A DNA stretch of 30,031 nt, from NCBI GenBank assembly GCA_040754255.1, contig JBFMDA010000014.1, positions 1 through 30,031 on the forward strand. Reading direction: 5' to 3'. The stretch's first letter is position 1. Each line of letters opens with the position of its first letter. Below the pieces are notes generated by a model. The model saw nothing but the letters and a program-made list of their open reading frames with translations. It had not been told where the DNA came from and did no database searches. This document shows positions 8,987 to 16,919 of the stretch, piece after piece. The DNA comes from SURF-25 sp040754255 (lineage in GTDB: Bacteria; Omnitrophota; Gorgyraeia; Gygaellales; Profunditerraquicolaceae). Position numbers and translations under genes: made by a program.

Positions 8987-9677
8987 CATCCAACTTTCGG
9001 TTGTGGTCCCTGTCTATAACGAATCAGGGACGATCGAGAAGGTTATAGAGAGAATCAACGCAGTCGATATTGATAAAGAAATAATCGTAATTGATAACTG
9101 CTCAAACGACGGCACGCAAGATGTGCTGCAGCGTATTCTAAAGACTGGCGCTTTTAACAATGTCAGGGTTATTTATCATTCCTGCAATAAGGGCAAGGGC
9201 ACCTCTGTGAGGGAAGGGATTCAAGAGTCCAAGGGCGAAATAGTGGTTATTCAAGATGCCGATTTTGAATACAATCCCCAGGAATACCATCTTTTGATCG
9301 CTCCCATACTTGCGCATCGGGCTGATGTAGTGTTGGGTGCCCGTTTTATGAAAGGATATGCAGGAATTGTCACCCATCGGCTCGGGAATAAACTTTTAAC
9401 CGCGTTCTTAAATCTTTTATTCGCAAGCTCTCTTAATGATTATGCCACGTGCTATAAAATGGCGCGCAGGCAGGTTTTTCTCGATCTTGATTTGCGTTCC
9501 TCAAGTTTTGAAATCGAGGCGGAGATTATCTGCAAGGCACTCAAAAAGAAACTGCGCATAGAAGAGGTGGCGATTTCATATTTTCCCCGTAGCTACGCGG
9601 AAGGCAAAAAGATACGGTGGAGTGACGGGGTTGCGGCATTTTATAATATTTTAAAATACCGGCTTACCAGAGGTTGA
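8979..9677 (+). CDS. Family 2 glycosyltransferase, polyprenyl-phosphate mannosyl/glucosyltransferase (DPM1-like)
   Basis: The 232-residue protein consists of a GT-A domain only. It starts LSVVVPVYNESGTIEKVIER, continues with IIVIDNCSNDGTQDVL (about 35-50) and CNKGKGTSVREGIQESKGE, and carries the metal-binding DAD motif (D93-A94-D95) in VIQDADFEYNP. The later ARFMKG and EIEAEII segments match dolichol/undecaprenyl-phosphate mannosyltransferases. It lacks the C-terminal membrane helices seen in ArnC or GtrB, so it should be cytoplasmic or peripheral, as bacterial Ppm1/DPM1-like enzymes of this length are. The reaction would be NDP-hexose plus polyprenyl phosphate to polyprenyl-phosphate hexose. 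That is the donor type used by GT-C enzymes, and its gene overlaps a GT-C-like gene by eight bases. The exact sugar is not readable from sequence. Confidence 0.85.
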   Translation: MPNIQLSVVVPVYNESGTIEKVIERINAVDIDKEIIVIDNCSNDGTQDVLQRILKTGAFNNVRVIYHSCNKGKGTSVREGIQESKGEIVVIQDADFEYNPQEYHLLIAPILAHRADVVLGARFMKGYAGIVTHRLGNKLLTAFLNLLFASSLNDYATCYKMARRQVFLDLDLRSSSFEIEAEIICKALKKKLRIEEVAISYFPRSYAEGKKIRWSDGVAAFYNILKYRLTRG

Positions 9678-9679
9678 GC

Positions 9680-10912
9680 ATGCATAGAGTTGTTAGGTTT
9701 TTTGATACCATTTTCTTAATCTCAATTGTGCTCTTGCCTTTTTCTATGGCGATTGCGAATGCGCCGCTCAATATATTCAGCGGCGTAATAGTTGCCGCCT
9801 ACCTTTTAAAAAAGGTAGCGTTGAAACAGCCAATACGCCTGGATTCAAAAGTGGCCATCCCTTTGTTTGTTTTCTTCCTTATTACCTGTATTTCAATCGC
9901 AAATTCAGTAGATATAAAGGATACCTTAAAAGGGGGGATAGGCAGGCTCCTATGGTATATATCCATTCTTTTCATTCTCAGCGAAAGCATCGCTAACGTA
10001 AAATTACTCAAAAAGATATTCATTTCGGTATGCCTGGGCTTGGGCCTGACTGCAATAAACGAACTATGGCAGATAGCAACAGGCAAAGATTTTATAAGGG
10101 GATACGAGCCGATCATCAACATAGGGCTCATACGGGCTACCGCTGCTTTTCCGGATGCGAATGTGCTGGGGACTTATCTGAGTGCGCTGGCGCCTTTATT
10201 ATTCGGCCTGACGCTTTATTATTACAAAGGCAGGAAGAAGGCGTTGTTAGTCTTTCTTTCATTTCTTGTATTACTAGGAATAGCAGTAACCTATTCCCGG
10301 CCTACGCTATTGGCAACCTATATCGTTTTTCTGTTTTTCGGTATCATGAAAAAGGATAAGAAGCTGCTCATTGCCTTGCTTATACTATTTCTTGCTTCTC
10401 CGTTCCTTGCCCCCCGCCCGGTAAAAGAGTGGGCGCGCCAGAACAACTATAACCCCTTGAGGGTGATGTGCAACGACGACCGGATAGCTATTTATCGCAA
10501 CTCCTTCAACATGATCAAGTCGCACCCCTTTTTAGGAGTCGGCGCAAATACCTTTATGAAAAATTACAGGCACTATAAAGAAAAGCCCGAATACTTACAC
10601 CAGGTTACCTCGGATTACTGCTATGCGCATAATAATTTTTTTCAAATGGCAGCAGAGGTTGGTTTGGTAGGATTGGCCGTGTTTGGATGGTTTTTATACA
10701 CACTATTTACATTCCTTTTCCGGATATACGCCGGCCTTAAAGATGAATTTTTAAAAATAACCTGCCTTTCGCTGATCGCGGCAGAAATATCTTTTTTAAT
10801 CAACGGGCTTACGGAAAGCAGTTTTTATTCTTCCAGGATTGCCGTAATCTTCTGGTATTTTGCCGGCATATGCCTGGGCCTTAAAATTTTTATTCCGAAA
10901 GATGCGACTTGA
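9680..10912 (+). CDS. O-antigen ligase/polymerase family membrane protein (Wzy_C)
   Basis: The 410-residue protein has about eleven to twelve hydrophobic helices. A large outer loop includes DRIAIYRNSFNMIKSHPFLG, VGANTFMKNY and the family hallmark CYAHNNFFQMAAEVGLVGL. An earlier TYSRPTLLATY segment corresponds to the SRG-type motif of Wzy_C proteins. It would either join O-antigen or another polysaccharide to lipid A core (WaaL) or polymerise repeat units (Wzy); sequence alone does not separate the two. I chose ATG 9680 because AGAGG at 9669-9673 is six bases upstream; a TTG at 9674 would leave no room for it. The C-terminus overlaps the following glycosyltransferase by 11 bases. The position within the glycan cluster agrees with the call. 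Confidence 0.85.
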   Translation: MHRVVRFFDTIFLISIVLLPFSMAIANAPLNIFSGVIVAAYLLKKVALKQPIRLDSKVAIPLFVFFLITCISIANSVDIKDTLKGGIGRLLWYISILFILSESIANVKLLKKIFISVCLGLGLTAINELWQIATGKDFIRGYEPIINIGLIRATAAFPDANVLGTYLSALAPLLFGLTLYYYKGRKKALLVFLSFLVLLGIAVTYSRPTLLATYIVFLFFGIMKKDKKLLIALLILFLASPFLAPRPVKEWARQNNYNPLRVMCNDDRIAIYRNSFNMIKSHPFLGVGANTFMKNYRHYKEKPEYLHQVTSDYCYAHNNFFQMAAEVGLVGLAVFGWFLYTLFTFLFRIYAGLKDEFLKITCLSLIAAEISFLINGLTESSFYSSRIAVIFWYFAGICLGLKIFIPKDAT

Positions 10913-11900
10913 TCCCAAACAGGTAAAAAATATTCTGTTGGTACGCAATGACCGGTTCGGGGAATTCCTTTTGAATATCCCGGCGTTTCGCGCGCTCAAA
11001 GAAACTTTCCCGCATTCGACTATTACTGCCGTGATAGACCCGTACGTAAAAGAACTGGCAAGGGGGATAGAATATATTGACGCGGTTATAGAATGGAAAA
11101 AGCAGAAACACGCCTTTATGCATAAAATTAAACTCATCAGGTTGCTGCGTAAGAAAAAAATCGAAATAGCGGTAATGCTTAACCCTTCCAAGGAATTTAA
11201 TCTGATTGCGTTCCTCGCCGGCATACGAATCAGGGTAGGGTATGACCGGAAATGGTCTTTTTTACTTACGCACAAAATAAAAGATGAAAAATATCTGGCG
11301 CAGAAGCACGAAGTGGAATATAACCTTGATTTGGTGAGGCTCGTCGGCGCAGAAACCAGGAACAGGGCCCTTACCCTGATGACGAACGAGGACCTGACAC
11401 GCAAGCTTTTTAAAGGAAGCGACTTGCGCGATAAAGAAACGCTCGTTGCGCTGCATCCTTTTACCAGCGACCCCTTTAAGCAGTGGCCCTACGAGCGCTT
11501 CAGGGCCTTGGCAATACGCATTGCGCAGCAATGCAAGGTAAAAGTCGTTATTGTGGGGGGGATTGAACATTTCCAGTACAGTCTTGAGTTATTCAGGGAT
11601 GCCCCGGAAGAGGTCATTAATTTGACCGGCAGGACAACGCTTGAGCAACTGTCGGTTTTGCTGACGAAATGCCTGGTGCTGATTACCGGCGACAGCGGGC
11701 CAATGCATCTTGCCTGCGCAGTCAATACACCGGTCATAGCCCTCTTTCGAAACGATGTTGTTGCGAAGTCGCCGTCACGCTGGGGCCCTTGGGGGGGAGG
11801 CAACGCGGTCATTCAAAAGAGCTTACTTTCTGATATCAGCGTTGAAGAGGTTTTTGTGGCCGCAGAGAAACTGATAAATGAAAAACGTACTGTTCATTAA
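10902..11900 (+). CDS. Glycosyltransferase family 9 (ADP-heptose:LPS heptosyltransferase-like)
   Basis: The 332-residue protein follows the GT9 plan. The N-terminal acceptor-side Rossmann domain starts KNILLVRNDRFGEFLLNIPA. The C-terminal donor-binding domain includes ALHPFTSDPFKQWPYERF, VKVVIVGGIEHF, NLTGRTTLEQLSVLLTK and GDSGPMHLACAVNTPVIALF. Members transfer heptose or related sugars from ADP-sugars onto LPS inner core at the cytoplasmic face of the inner membrane. Where the family normally has a catalytic Asp (GD), this copy has Glu (RFGE, residue 21). ATG 10902 is chosen over an in-frame TTG at 10860, which would start inside the upstream gene. The gene ends 23 bases inside the next one, a second GT9 member. 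Confidence 0.85.
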   Translation: MRLDPKQVKNILLVRNDRFGEFLLNIPAFRALKETFPHSTITAVIDPYVKELARGIEYIDAVIEWKKQKHAFMHKIKLIRLLRKKKIEIAVMLNPSKEFNLIAFLAGIRIRVGYDRKWSFLLTHKIKDEKYLAQKHEVEYNLDLVRLVGAETRNRALTLMTNEDLTRKLFKGSDLRDKETLVALHPFTSDPFKQWPYERFRALAIRIAQQCKVKVVIVGGIEHFQYSLELFRDAPEEVINLTGRTTLEQLSVLLTKCLVLITGDSGPMHLACAVNTPVIALFRNDVVAKSPSRWGPWGGGNAVIQKSLLSDISVEEVFVAAEKLINEKRTVH

Positions 11901-12948
11901 CCCTTTTGGCATCGGAGACGTGCTTTTTACGACACCGCTTGCGCATACGCTGAAAGAACGCTTTCCGGGGAACAGGATCGGGTATCTTGTGAATAGCCGC
12001 AGCGCCAGCGTCTTAAAGGACAACCCATACGTCGATGCATTGTTCATCTACGACAGGGACGAGTTTGAGAAATTACGCAGAGCTTCGACGCTTGAATGGG
12101 CCAGGAAGATATTTATATTGTTGCGTTCGATACGGAAAGAACACTTTAGCCTTTCGCTTGATTTCTCGCTTAATACGCAATACGGATTTTTGTCATGGCT
12201 TGCAGGCATAAAGGAAAGGGCCGGGTTCGATTATAAAAAAAGAGGAAGGTTTTTAACGCGCAAGATTGCCCTGAATGGATTTGCGGGCGCGCATATGGTT
12301 GAGCAATATGCCGGGATTTTACGAATGCTCGGCATAGAACCCCGGTATAGAAAGCCAGAAGTATATGTGAGCCCGTCGGCTCAAAACAAGGCGGATACGT
12401 TGCTTGAGGGCGTAGGCATACAAGAAGGCGATCTTCTAATTGGTATATTGCCGGGAGGCGGCAGAAGCTGGGGGAAAGACGCACACATAAAACAATGGCC
12501 GCCAGAGCGGTTTGGCCAGTTAGCCGATAAAATTATTGAGAAATGTACGGCGAAGGTTATAATAATGGGCGATTCCGGCGAAGTAACGCTTGCCGAAAAA
12601 GTCAAAACGAATATGCGCCATAAAGCGTTTGACTTCACAGGCAGGACGTCAGTCGCAGAATTGGCTGCCTTGATGAAGCGGATGCGTCTTGTGGTATGCA
12701 ATGACGGAGGCCCTTTGCATATTGCAGTCGGCCTAGATGTTAAGACAGTGTCTTTTTTCGGGCCTGTTGATGATGCGGTATATGGGCCGTATCCTCCATC
12801 AGGCATGCATATCGTAATGAAAAGCAAAGTGCCCTGCCGCCCTTGTTACCGCAATTTCAGGCTTTCCCGGGAATGTAGGCAAGGCAGCGACTGTTTGCAG
12901 GAGATAGGCGTTGAGGATGTGTGTGGGAATGTAAGGAAACTTTTATAA
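11878..12948 (+). CDS. Glycosyltransferase family 9 (heptosyltransferase, RfaF-like)
   Basis: The 356-residue protein opens with the classic MKNVLFINPFGIGDVLFTTP, which carries the glycine-glycine-aspartate site (G13, D14). It later shows GGRSWGKDAHIKQWPPERF, CTAKVIIMGDSG, FTGRTSVAELAAL and CNDGGPLHIAVGLDVKTVSF. A Cys-rich tail (CRPCYRNFRLSRECRQGSDC) follows, as in many heptosyltransferase II-like proteins that are numbered GT9. It would act on the lipid A-core or a related acceptor with an ADP-heptose-type donor. The start lies 23 bases inside the preceding GT9 gene, so the two are translated in close coupling and probably add successive residues. GmhB, an enzyme of the heptose pathway, is encoded about 2.3 kb downstream. 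Confidence 0.87.
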   Translation: MKNVLFINPFGIGDVLFTTPLAHTLKERFPGNRIGYLVNSRSASVLKDNPYVDALFIYDRDEFEKLRRASTLEWARKIFILLRSIRKEHFSLSLDFSLNTQYGFLSWLAGIKERAGFDYKKRGRFLTRKIALNGFAGAHMVEQYAGILRMLGIEPRYRKPEVYVSPSAQNKADTLLEGVGIQEGDLLIGILPGGGRSWGKDAHIKQWPPERFGQLADKIIEKCTAKVIIMGDSGEVTLAEKVKTNMRHKAFDFTGRTSVAELAALMKRMRLVVCNDGGPLHIAVGLDVKTVSFFGPVDDAVYGPYPPSGMHIVMKSKVPCRPCYRNFRLSRECRQGSDCLQEIGVEDVCGNVRKLL

Positions 12949-12957
12949 GGAGGCGAA

Positions 12958-14082
12958 ATGAAGATCCAGTTTTCCAACTTGCACTTGCAGCATGCACAGA
13001 TACGTAAGGAAATAAACAGCGCAATAAAAACCGTGATCGGTAAAAGCAACTTTATATTAGGAGAAGAGGTCAGGCTGTTTGAGGCAGAATTTGCCCGTTT
13101 TTGCGGGACAAAATATGCAGTAGGGGTTAGTTCGGGGACCTCTGCGCTCTTTTTGGCCCTGAAGAGCTTAGGGATAGGGCAGGGGGATGAGGTAATCGTG
13201 CCGGCGTTTACCTATATAGCGACTGCGTTTGCAGTTTCTTATACGGGTGCCAAGCCCGTATTTGTTGACGTTGACGAGCGTACGTATAACATCGACATCG
13301 GCATGCTTAAAAGCGCAATCAACGATAAGACCAAGGCGATTATTCCCGTTCATCTTTACGGCCAACCGGCGCAAATGGCAGAAATTATGAATATTGCCAA
13401 AGCGCATAACGTAAGAGTCATCGAAGACTCTGCCCAGGCACATGGGGCAGAAATCGAAATGCCTCAAGGGGTAGGCTGGGTAAAGACCGGCAGCGTAGGG
13501 GATGTCGGGTGTTTTAGTTTTTATCCTTCAAAGAACCTGGGGGCGATGGGTGACGGCGGCATGGTGGTCACCAATAATAAAGAAATTTATGAAAAAGTCA
13601 CTATGCTTAGAGACTGCGGCAGGCGCTCTAAGTATGAACATTTGGTGGTCGGCTATAACTCGCGCCTGGATACCCTGCAGGCAGCTATCTTACGCGCAAA
13701 ATTAAAAAGGCTGGCTGTGTGGAATAAGATGCGCCAGAAAGCAGCCGGGATTTACAACGCGCTTTTAAAAGGGTCTGACCTCATATTGCCTCATGTCGGG
13801 CCTTCAGTAACGCATGTGTACCACGTCTACGCCATAAGAACGAAAAAACGGGACGTGCTTTTCCAGGAATTCGCAAAAAACAAAATCGGCGTGGTAATAC
13901 ATTACCCCGTGCCGCTCCACCTGCAGAAAGCCTATGCGGGGCTGGGGTATCATACAGGAGACTTGCCGGTTTCAGAAAGGGTTTCGCAAGAGGTTATTTC
14001 TTTGCCTATGTACCCGCATCTTAAGGAAGCAGATATCAAAAAGGTCGTCAAGGTTATCAAATCCGTTCTTGCAAAAAATTGA
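12958..14082 (+). CDS. DegT/DnrJ/EryC1/StrS-family sugar aminotransferase
   Basis: A strong AGGAGG at 12949-12954 precedes the ATG. The 374-residue protein is a PLP-dependent sugar aminotransferase. It shows GTKYAVGVSSGTSALFLAL (about 50-68), GDEVIVPAFTYIATA, the cofactor-ring Asp in VIEDSAQAHGAE (about 154-165) and the Schiff-base lysine in SFYPSKNLGAMGDGG (K192). It would transfer an amino group from glutamate to a nucleotide-linked keto sugar. Since K192 is present, it is an aminotransferase and not the PMP-dependent RfbH/E1 dehydrase, which has His at that place. In this cluster the keto sugar could be CDP-4-keto-6-deoxyglucose made by RfbG, but other nucleotide sugars are equally possible. 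Confidence 0.88.
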   Translation: MKIQFSNLHLQHAQIRKEINSAIKTVIGKSNFILGEEVRLFEAEFARFCGTKYAVGVSSGTSALFLALKSLGIGQGDEVIVPAFTYIATAFAVSYTGAKPVFVDVDERTYNIDIGMLKSAINDKTKAIIPVHLYGQPAQMAEIMNIAKAHNVRVIEDSAQAHGAEIEMPQGVGWVKTGSVGDVGCFSFYPSKNLGAMGDGGMVVTNNKEIYEKVTMLRDCGRRSKYEHLVVGYNSRLDTLQAAILRAKLKRLAVWNKMRQKAAGIYNALLKGSDLILPHVGPSVTHVYHVYAIRTKKRDVLFQEFAKNKIGVVIHYPVPLHLQKAYAGLGYHTGDLPVSERVSQEVISLPMYPHLKEADIKKVVKVIKSVLAKN

Positions 14083-14133
14083 ACGCAGGCATCGTGTGCG
14101 GGTTTTAAACAAAAAAAAGGAGTAGCGGACAAA

Positions 14134-15177
14134 ATGAGAATATTGATTACTGGAGGGGCCGGCCTGGTAGGGAGCCATTGCGCCGAATTTTTTGCGTTGT
14201 CTCACCCAAAGAACAAAGTAGTGGTTTTGGATAACCTTATGCGTTCAAAGATATTCGGCTATGACAAGGCATCGGTTGAGTTCAACTGGAATTACCTGAA
14301 GCAGTTCAGCAACATCGAGCGCATCAAGGGCGATGTCCGAGACGACCGGGATGTTGCCCGGGCAATAGGAAAAGGCGTGGATGTGGTGATACACACTGCC
14401 GGCCAGCCGGGAGTTCCTTCAAGCGTGCGCATGCCCAAGGAAGATTTTAGCATCAATGCTTTCGGTACGCTGAATGTGCTGGAGGCCGCGCGTAAAAAAT
14501 CAAAAGATACCGTCATCGTGTATTGTTCGACCAATAAAGTGTACGGAGAGAATGTTGACAAGATCGCTCTCCAAGAGCGCGAAAAAAGGTTTACCTTCAA
14601 GGATATTCCCGGCGTACACGAAGGTATGTGCACGGATTTGACCGGACATACCCCTTACGGCGTTTCAAAGCTTGTCGGCGACCTGTATGTCCAGGAGTAT
14701 AGCTATATTTATAAAATGAAGACGGCAGTGTTTCGTATGTCCTGTACATACGGTACGCGCCAGTTCGGTTTTGAAGACCAGGGCTGGGTGGCCTGGTTTA
14801 TCATTGCCACGCTTTTTAACAAACCGGTTACGATTTACGGCAACGGCAAGCAGGTACGCGACATGCTGTATGTCGATGATCTGGTGGATGCCTTCAACCG
14901 TTTCATCGGCAGCGATTTGAAGCATGGGCTTTTTAATATCGGCGGGGGGCCAGAGAATACTATTTCCCTGTTGGAATTTCTTGATGAGCTAGAGCGGTTA
15001 ACCGGCAAAAGGCCAAAGGTGAACTTTTCCGACTGGCGGCCCTCGGACCAGAAGGTATACGTTACGGATACCTCAAAACTGCAGAAAGCCCTTGGCTGGA
15101 AGATAAAGATGCCGGTCAAAGACGGAATCAGAAAACTTAAGGAGTGGGTGTCTGCGAACGAAAAGTACTTTGTGTGA
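14134..15177 (+). CDS. rfbE: CDP-tyvelose (CDP-paratose) 2-epimerase-like SDR (RfbE-like)
   Basis: The 347-residue extended SDR has GGAGLVG at residues 7-13, STNKVYGEN (132-140), YGVSK (Y175, K179) and segments typical of the CDP-tyvelose epimerase group: VVVLDNLMRS, FGFEDQGWVAWFIIATLF (211 on), GNGKQVRDMLYVDDLVDAF, NIGGGPENTISLLEFL and DWRPSDQKVYVTD. RfbE inverts C2 of CDP-paratose to CDP-tyvelose in O-antigen synthesis. Here it shares a cluster with RfbF- and RfbG-like enzymes, consistent with CDP-sugar chemistry, but no RfbH or RfbS homologue is seen in this window. The true substrate may therefore be a different CDP-hexose. AAAGGAG lies about 11 bases before the ATG. Confidence 0.78.
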   Translation: MRILITGGAGLVGSHCAEFFALSHPKNKVVVLDNLMRSKIFGYDKASVEFNWNYLKQFSNIERIKGDVRDDRDVARAIGKGVDVVIHTAGQPGVPSSVRMPKEDFSINAFGTLNVLEAARKKSKDTVIVYCSTNKVYGENVDKIALQEREKRFTFKDIPGVHEGMCTDLTGHTPYGVSKLVGDLYVQEYSYIYKMKTAVFRMSCTYGTRQFGFEDQGWVAWFIIATLFNKPVTIYGNGKQVRDMLYVDDLVDAFNRFIGSDLKHGLFNIGGGPENTISLLEFLDELERLTGKRPKVNFSDWRPSDQKVYVTDTSKLQKALGWKIKMPVKDGIRKLKEWVSANEKYFV

Positions 15178-15205
15178 AAGCCGTGACGGATGAGGAGTCC
15201 ACAAG

Positions 15206-15787
15206 ATGGCTGATGCGAAAAAAAAGTCAATAAGGGCGGTTTTTCTTGACCGTGACGGAGTAATCAATGAATACCCCGGCGATTACGACTATGTGAAATC
15301 ATGGCAGGAATTCCGTTTCTTACCGGGCGTGTTCGACGCGCTAGAGCTTTTCGGCGCGCGCGGATTTAAGATCATTATTATTTCCAACCAGGCTGGAGTC
15401 TCTAAGGGGCTCTATTCGCAGGAAGACCTTGATGCGATAACTAGAAATATGTTGGAGGCTTTCAGGAAGCGCGGTATTGTAATCGCGGGCGTATATTATT
15501 GTACACATAAGCCCGAGGATAATTGCGCATGCCGCAAGCCAAAGCCCGGAATGATACATGCGGCACTCGATGACTTAAAACGGCAGGGTCTGGTTGTTGA
15601 TATAAAGGCAAGTTATTGTATCGGTGATTCTTTACGCGACATAGAGCTGGGGAAGAATATAGGGCTGCACACCGCTCTCCTTTATTCAGGCAGGGAAAAG
15701 CCAAAGAATTCGGCACAATGGATGAGTGTGCCGGATTGTACGTATCCCGGTCTGCTTGAAGCCGCGCTCTCCATAGCGAGAAAATAA
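15206..15787 (+). CDS. gmhB: D-glycero-D-manno-heptose 1,7-bisphosphate 7-phosphatase (GmhB)
   Basis: The 193-residue HAD-family phosphatase has the nucleophile motif LDRDGVIN (D15, D17), IIISNQAGVSKG as motif II, and the GmhB zinc site in which C99-x-H101 and C107-A-C109 flank THKPEDNCACRKPKPGM. Motif IV GDSLRDIELG starts near residue 140. GmhB removes the C7 phosphate from heptose 1,7-bisphosphate on the way to ADP- or GDP-activated heptose. GAGGAG about ten bases before the ATG is a good ribosome binding site. The gene lies downstream of two GT9 heptosyltransferase-like genes, a natural functional link. No gmhA or hldE was found in the window. A histidinol-phosphate phosphatase role is less likely given the context. 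Confidence 0.88.
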   Translation: MADAKKKSIRAVFLDRDGVINEYPGDYDYVKSWQEFRFLPGVFDALELFGARGFKIIIISNQAGVSKGLYSQEDLDAITRNMLEAFRKRGIVIAGVYYCTHKPEDNCACRKPKPGMIHAALDDLKRQGLVVDIKASYCIGDSLRDIELGKNIGLHTALLYSGREKPKNSAQWMSVPDCTYPGLLEAALSIARK

Positions 15788-15788
15788 T

Positions 15789-16919
15789 ATGGCAGAAATC
15801 ATATTCGCGCATGCCTCGGCAGGGGCAGGGCATCAGAAGGCAGCAGAGGCCCTTTATAATTACTTTATTGGCCATCCCTGTGCGTACCAGCTACAGCTTT
15901 TAGATGTGCTCTCCGGGGTCGACCCTTTTTATCGTTTTAGCTATACCCGAGGCTACCCATTCTTAATAAATCATGCGCTTTTCCTTTGGCGGTTCGGTTT
16001 TTGGCTTACTTCCTTAAAGCGCTTCGAAGGAGCTGTGCAGAATTTTACCCTATTCGCCAACCGTTTTAACACTTCAAAATTTGCCGATGTAGTAATACGC
16101 CACGACCCCGAGTACGTAGTATCTACTCATTTTTTAACCTCACAGGTATGTTGCGACCTCAAAAAACATAACCGTATTCGTTCAAAACTGATTACCGTAG
16201 TTACTGATTTTGATGTCCACCCCTTCTGGGTGAACGACAGCACGCATTTGTATATTGTTGCTTCTGAGTTTACGAGGGAACGCCTGAAAACGCAAGGCAT
16301 CGACGAATCGAAAATTTTTGTGTACGGAATACCGGTTGACCCGAAATTCTTATGCGCGCACGATAAAGATTCTTTACGGAAGAAGTTCAGCTTGAAATCG
16401 GACATGCACACGGTGCTTGTGATTACCGGGTCTTTCGGGCTCGGGCCCTTGGAAGAAATCACCGACCTTTTGCGGGAAGAAGCCCAGGTGCTGGTTGTCT
16501 GCGCAAGGAATAGAAAATTATATTCCAGGCTCGTCTCAAAAAATTACCCTTCGGTTAAGGTGTTTGGGTTCATCAACAACGTGGAAGAGCTTATGTCTGT
16601 TGCCGATATAATAGTTACCAAGCCCGGCGGCATGACTATTGCCGAGGTCCTTACCATGGAACTGGTCCCTATATTCATTTCCCCTATACCCGGCCAGGAA
16701 ACAGGCAATATAAGCGCAATGGCCCATTACGGGATTGGTTCGGTAGCGAAGAACCCGCATGATGCCCTGCGGATTGTCAGGGAATATAAGAATAATCCCG
16801 AGAAGCTGCGGTTTGTAAAGGAACGCATACAAAAGATAAAAAAACCTTTTGCAGCGATGGAGTTATACAATGAAATATGTAAAGGCAGTAGTAGGGCTTC
16901 CGGTAGAAGGGCCTTTTGA
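15789..16919 (+). CDS. MGDG-synthase/UgtP-like glycosyltransferase (GT28-type)
   Basis: The 376-residue protein has the N-terminal lipid-acceptor motif IIFAHASAGAGHQKAAEALY, which matches the GAGHxxAA signature of MGDG synthases and processive diacylglycerol glucosyltransferases. It continues with TDFDVHPFW (about 140), VITGSFGLGPLEEI, VFGFINNVEEL and the donor-binding KPGGMTIAEVLTMELVPIF. It is expected at the cytoplasmic membrane surface transferring glucose or galactose from a UDP-sugar to a lipid acceptor, but the acceptor is not established here. The ATG follows the upstream stop after one base with only a weak purine-rich stretch, which suggests coupling. The last ~16 residues are encoded in a 50-base overlap with the priA-like gene in another frame. 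Confidence 0.82.
   Translation: MAEIIFAHASAGAGHQKAAEALYNYFIGHPCAYQLQLLDVLSGVDPFYRFSYTRGYPFLINHALFLWRFGFWLTSLKRFEGAVQNFTLFANRFNTSKFADVVIRHDPEYVVSTHFLTSQVCCDLKKHNRIRSKLITVVTDFDVHPFWVNDSTHLYIVASEFTRERLKTQGIDESKIFVYGIPVDPKFLCAHDKDSLRKKFSLKSDMHTVLVITGSFGLGPLEEITDLLREEAQVLVVCARNRKLYSRLVSKNYPSVKVFGFINNVEELMSVADIIVTKPGGMTIAEVLTMELVPIFISPIPGQETGNISAMAHYGIGSVAKNPHDALRIVREYKNNPEKLRFVKERIQKIKKPFAAMELYNEICKGSSRASGRRAF

Noticed and set aside
10796..11404. Long antisense ORF opposite the ligase and GT9 genes
   Set aside because: It lies wholly opposite two well-supported genes and shows no recognisable motif or ribosome site; a shadow frame.
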